In this document: positions 62,758 through 64,000 of the stretch, piece after piece
Numbering within the stretch: position 1 is the stretch's first letter
Layout of the letters: the number at the start of each line of letters is the position of its first letter
Source of the DNA: Echinicola salinicaeni
GTDB taxonomy: Bacteria > Bacteroidota > Bacteroidia > Cytophagales > Cyclobacteriaceae
NCBI RefSeq assembly: GCF_014280965.1
Contig: NZ_JACODZ010000010.1
Coordinates: forward strand, 62,001-126,000
Direction of reading: 5' to 3'
Length of the DNA stretch: 64,000 bases
Translations under genes and position numbers: made by a program
Notes under the pieces: model-generated
Database searches by the model: none
What the model was told of the DNA's origin: nothing
Seen by the model: only the letters and a program-made list of their open reading frames with translations

Positions 62758-64000
62758 TTAATTTCCCGGTCTCTGAGGTCTTCCACCGGCAGTTCCACCA
62801 CCTCCAGGTCTTCTTCGCTCTCCACTTGCTTCTTCAGCAGTCTTCTCGGCAGAATCATTCTTTTCTTCTAGGTTTCTTTTACCATTTAATTCAGCCAACA
62901 ATTTTACAGGTTGGTCTTCCTCTGCCCATGAAGGAATAGAAAGATATACCCTATCTCCTTGCTCCAAGCCCATCTCAACGACCACTTCATCATAATTGGA
63001 TGTTCCCAACTTCACTTCTTGCTTGGCACCATTGTTAAGGTAAACATAGTTGATACTATCATTTTGAACATGAACAGCCTCAAGTGGCACAAAAAGCACC
63101 TCGCCCAAATCCTGCGCAATGATCGCGTTACTGGTTGTCATCGCAGGACGCATAACTGGATCACTTTCATTCACCAAAATAGTTACTTCAAAAACTTTTG
63201 CATCCGAATTAGGCCTTTGCTGCCCCACATTGGCCACTCTTGTCACTTTTCCAGTAAACTTCTTTTCGGGGAAGGCATCTAATCCAATTTCTACTTCCTG
63301 CCCCACTTTAACTTTTCTGATCTCTACCTCATTCACATAAGTGATACTTTGCATTTCTGTTAAATCAGGCAATGTGGCTACCACAGGATTCCAAGCACTG
63401 ATCTGCGACCCTTCAGAAATTTTAGTCCCATCCCAATTGGACTGATATATCACCATTCCATCTTGAGGGGCCTTGATATTAAAGTCCTCCAACAAAGATT
63501 TCATCTGCTCAAACTCCCTTTCTTCCTTTCTCAATCTTGCTGTACGCTGCACCATTTGTGCCACGGCTTGCTCATATTTGATTTTATAATTTTCTTTGGC
63601 CTGTTCCAGGTCCCTTTTGGCCTTCTCCAAGTCATATTCGTTTTGCTTGATGGTTGCAGGCGGCTCATATTGAGACTGCTCAAGCACCAATTTCTTTTGC
63701 TCTACCGTATAATCAAGGTTAAGAATTTTATCCCTTTCCTGTCTTAATGTTAACGCGGTATCCAGCTTTGTCTTTTCATATTCGGCAACCTCAGAATCAA
63801 GATTGTTTTGTCCATCACTAATTTTGCCAAACAGCTCGGATTTATCCAAAGAAGCTATAAAATCTCCTTTCTTCACCACAGTCCCCTCATCCACCATCTT
63901 TTCAATAGTCAACTGGTTGACCCTAAAATCCCTAGCCCTTACCGGACCAAGAATTTGCACTGACCGGAGTGCCTTTAATTCCCCTGTAGTGGTTATCTCT
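62758..64000 (-). CDS. periplasmic adaptor subunit (HlyD/MacA family), 5' end beyond the window
   Basis: At least 414 codons are open. The frame stays open to the window edge (…ITTTGELKALRSVQI), so the true start lies outside. Features: biotinyl-lipoyl half-motifs (VDEGTVVKKGDFIASLDKSE and FNIKAPQDGMVIYQS), a long coiled-coil hairpin (about 55-165), beta-barrel segments (VEIGLDAFPEKKFTGKVTRVA) and a Gly/Arg/Pro-rich tail (RRRPGGGGTAGGRPQRPGN) which is odd for the family. It links the permease to TolC. First visible gene of the operon. Confidence 0.9.
   Translation of the reverse strand, partial: EITTTGELKALRSVQILGPVRARDFRVNQLTIEKMVDEGTVVKKGDFIASLDKSELFGKISDGQNNLDSEVAEYEKTKLDTALTLRQERDKILNLDYTVEQKKLVLEQSQYEPPATIKQNEYDLEKAKRDLEQAKENYKIKYEQAVAQMVQRTARLRKEEREFEQMKSLLEDFNIKAPQDGMVIYQSNWDGTKISEGSQISAWNPVVATLPDLTEMQSITYVNEVEIRKVKVGQEVEIGLDAFPEKKFTGKVTRVANVGQQRPNSDAKVFEVTILVNESDPVMRPAMTTSNAIIAQDLGEVLFVPLEAVHVQNDSINYVYLNNGAKQEVKLGTSNYDEVVVEMGLEQGDRVYLSIPSWAEEDQPVKLLAELNGKRNLEEKNDSAEKTAEEASGERRRPGGGGTAGGRPQRPGN

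Noticed and set aside
1-64000. CRISPR arrays, tRNA or rRNA genes, insertion sequences, prophage
   Set aside because: No regular direct repeats with spacers, no cloverleaf-like or rRNA stretches, and no transposase, integrase or phage protein were seen by eye on either strand.
61386-64000. A complete MacAB-TolC pump in the window
   Set aside because: The permease has no fused ATPase and no ATPase gene is present here; the adaptor is cut by the window edge. The ATPase may lie outside, so only a partial set is claimed.

Overview
The window looks like a chromosome segment of a marine-type Bacteroidota, most likely order Cytophagales and close to Cyclobacteriaceae (Echinicola, Cyclobacterium or Algoriphagus). 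The supporting evidence is a SusC/SusD pair, many carbohydrate-active enzymes with sugar-porter transporters, TAnnTTTG-type promoter elements, an AT-rich base composition, and housekeeping genes of Bacteroidota type. The genus is an inference. I see no rRNA, tRNA, CRISPR array, phage or insertion sequence.

Left part, 0-31 kb: a large sugar-catabolism region without its own SusC/SusD. After an ECF sigma factor (61-603), a leftward block (8864 to 713) encodes a DUF4434 protein, a sugar-porter MFS transporter, an AGE-family epimerase, an alpha/beta hydrolase, an FAD oxidoreductase and a DUF4127 protein. A ROK regulator stands divergently at 9337. Next come a CE15-like glucuronoyl esterase, a large PhoD-type phosphatase, a GH27 alpha-galactosidase and a GH2 enzyme. 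The gap between GH27 and GH2 holds a decayed, 5'-truncated GH20 hexosaminidase that an ORF caller would miss. Then follow an NAPE-PLD-like metallo-hydrolase, a DUF5107-TPR protein coupled to a second sugar porter with a divergent AraC regulator, a GH43 lipoprotein and a GH88/GH105 hydrolase. Together they suggest uptake and cytosolic processing of oligosaccharides carrying uronic acid, galactose and possibly N-acetylhexosamine.

Middle, 30.6-48 kb: three envelope genes (DUF5723-like, DUF4136 lipoprotein, beta-barrel), a small-multidrug-export-type membrane protein, an M24 aminopeptidase, and a SusC/SusD operon whose downstream enzymes are an EEP-family phosphodiesterase and an alkaline-phosphatase-superfamily enzyme rather than glycosidases. 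A Tat-type metallophosphoesterase lies just upstream, followed by a TetR regulator, a DUF5996 gene and an OprP/O-like porin. This part may serve organophosphate scavenging.

Right part, 48-64 kb: housekeeping genes. These are prs, rplY/ctc, pth, a thiamine-binding protein, the DUF2721-GDPD-threonine aldolase-rarA operon, an ECF sigma/anti-sigma pair, lpd, fabG, an SPFH protein with a tiny ribbon-helix-helix partner gene, and a TolC/MacB-permease/HlyD efflux operon that runs off the window edge. Many genes end at clear stem-loop terminators, and these mark the operon boundaries.
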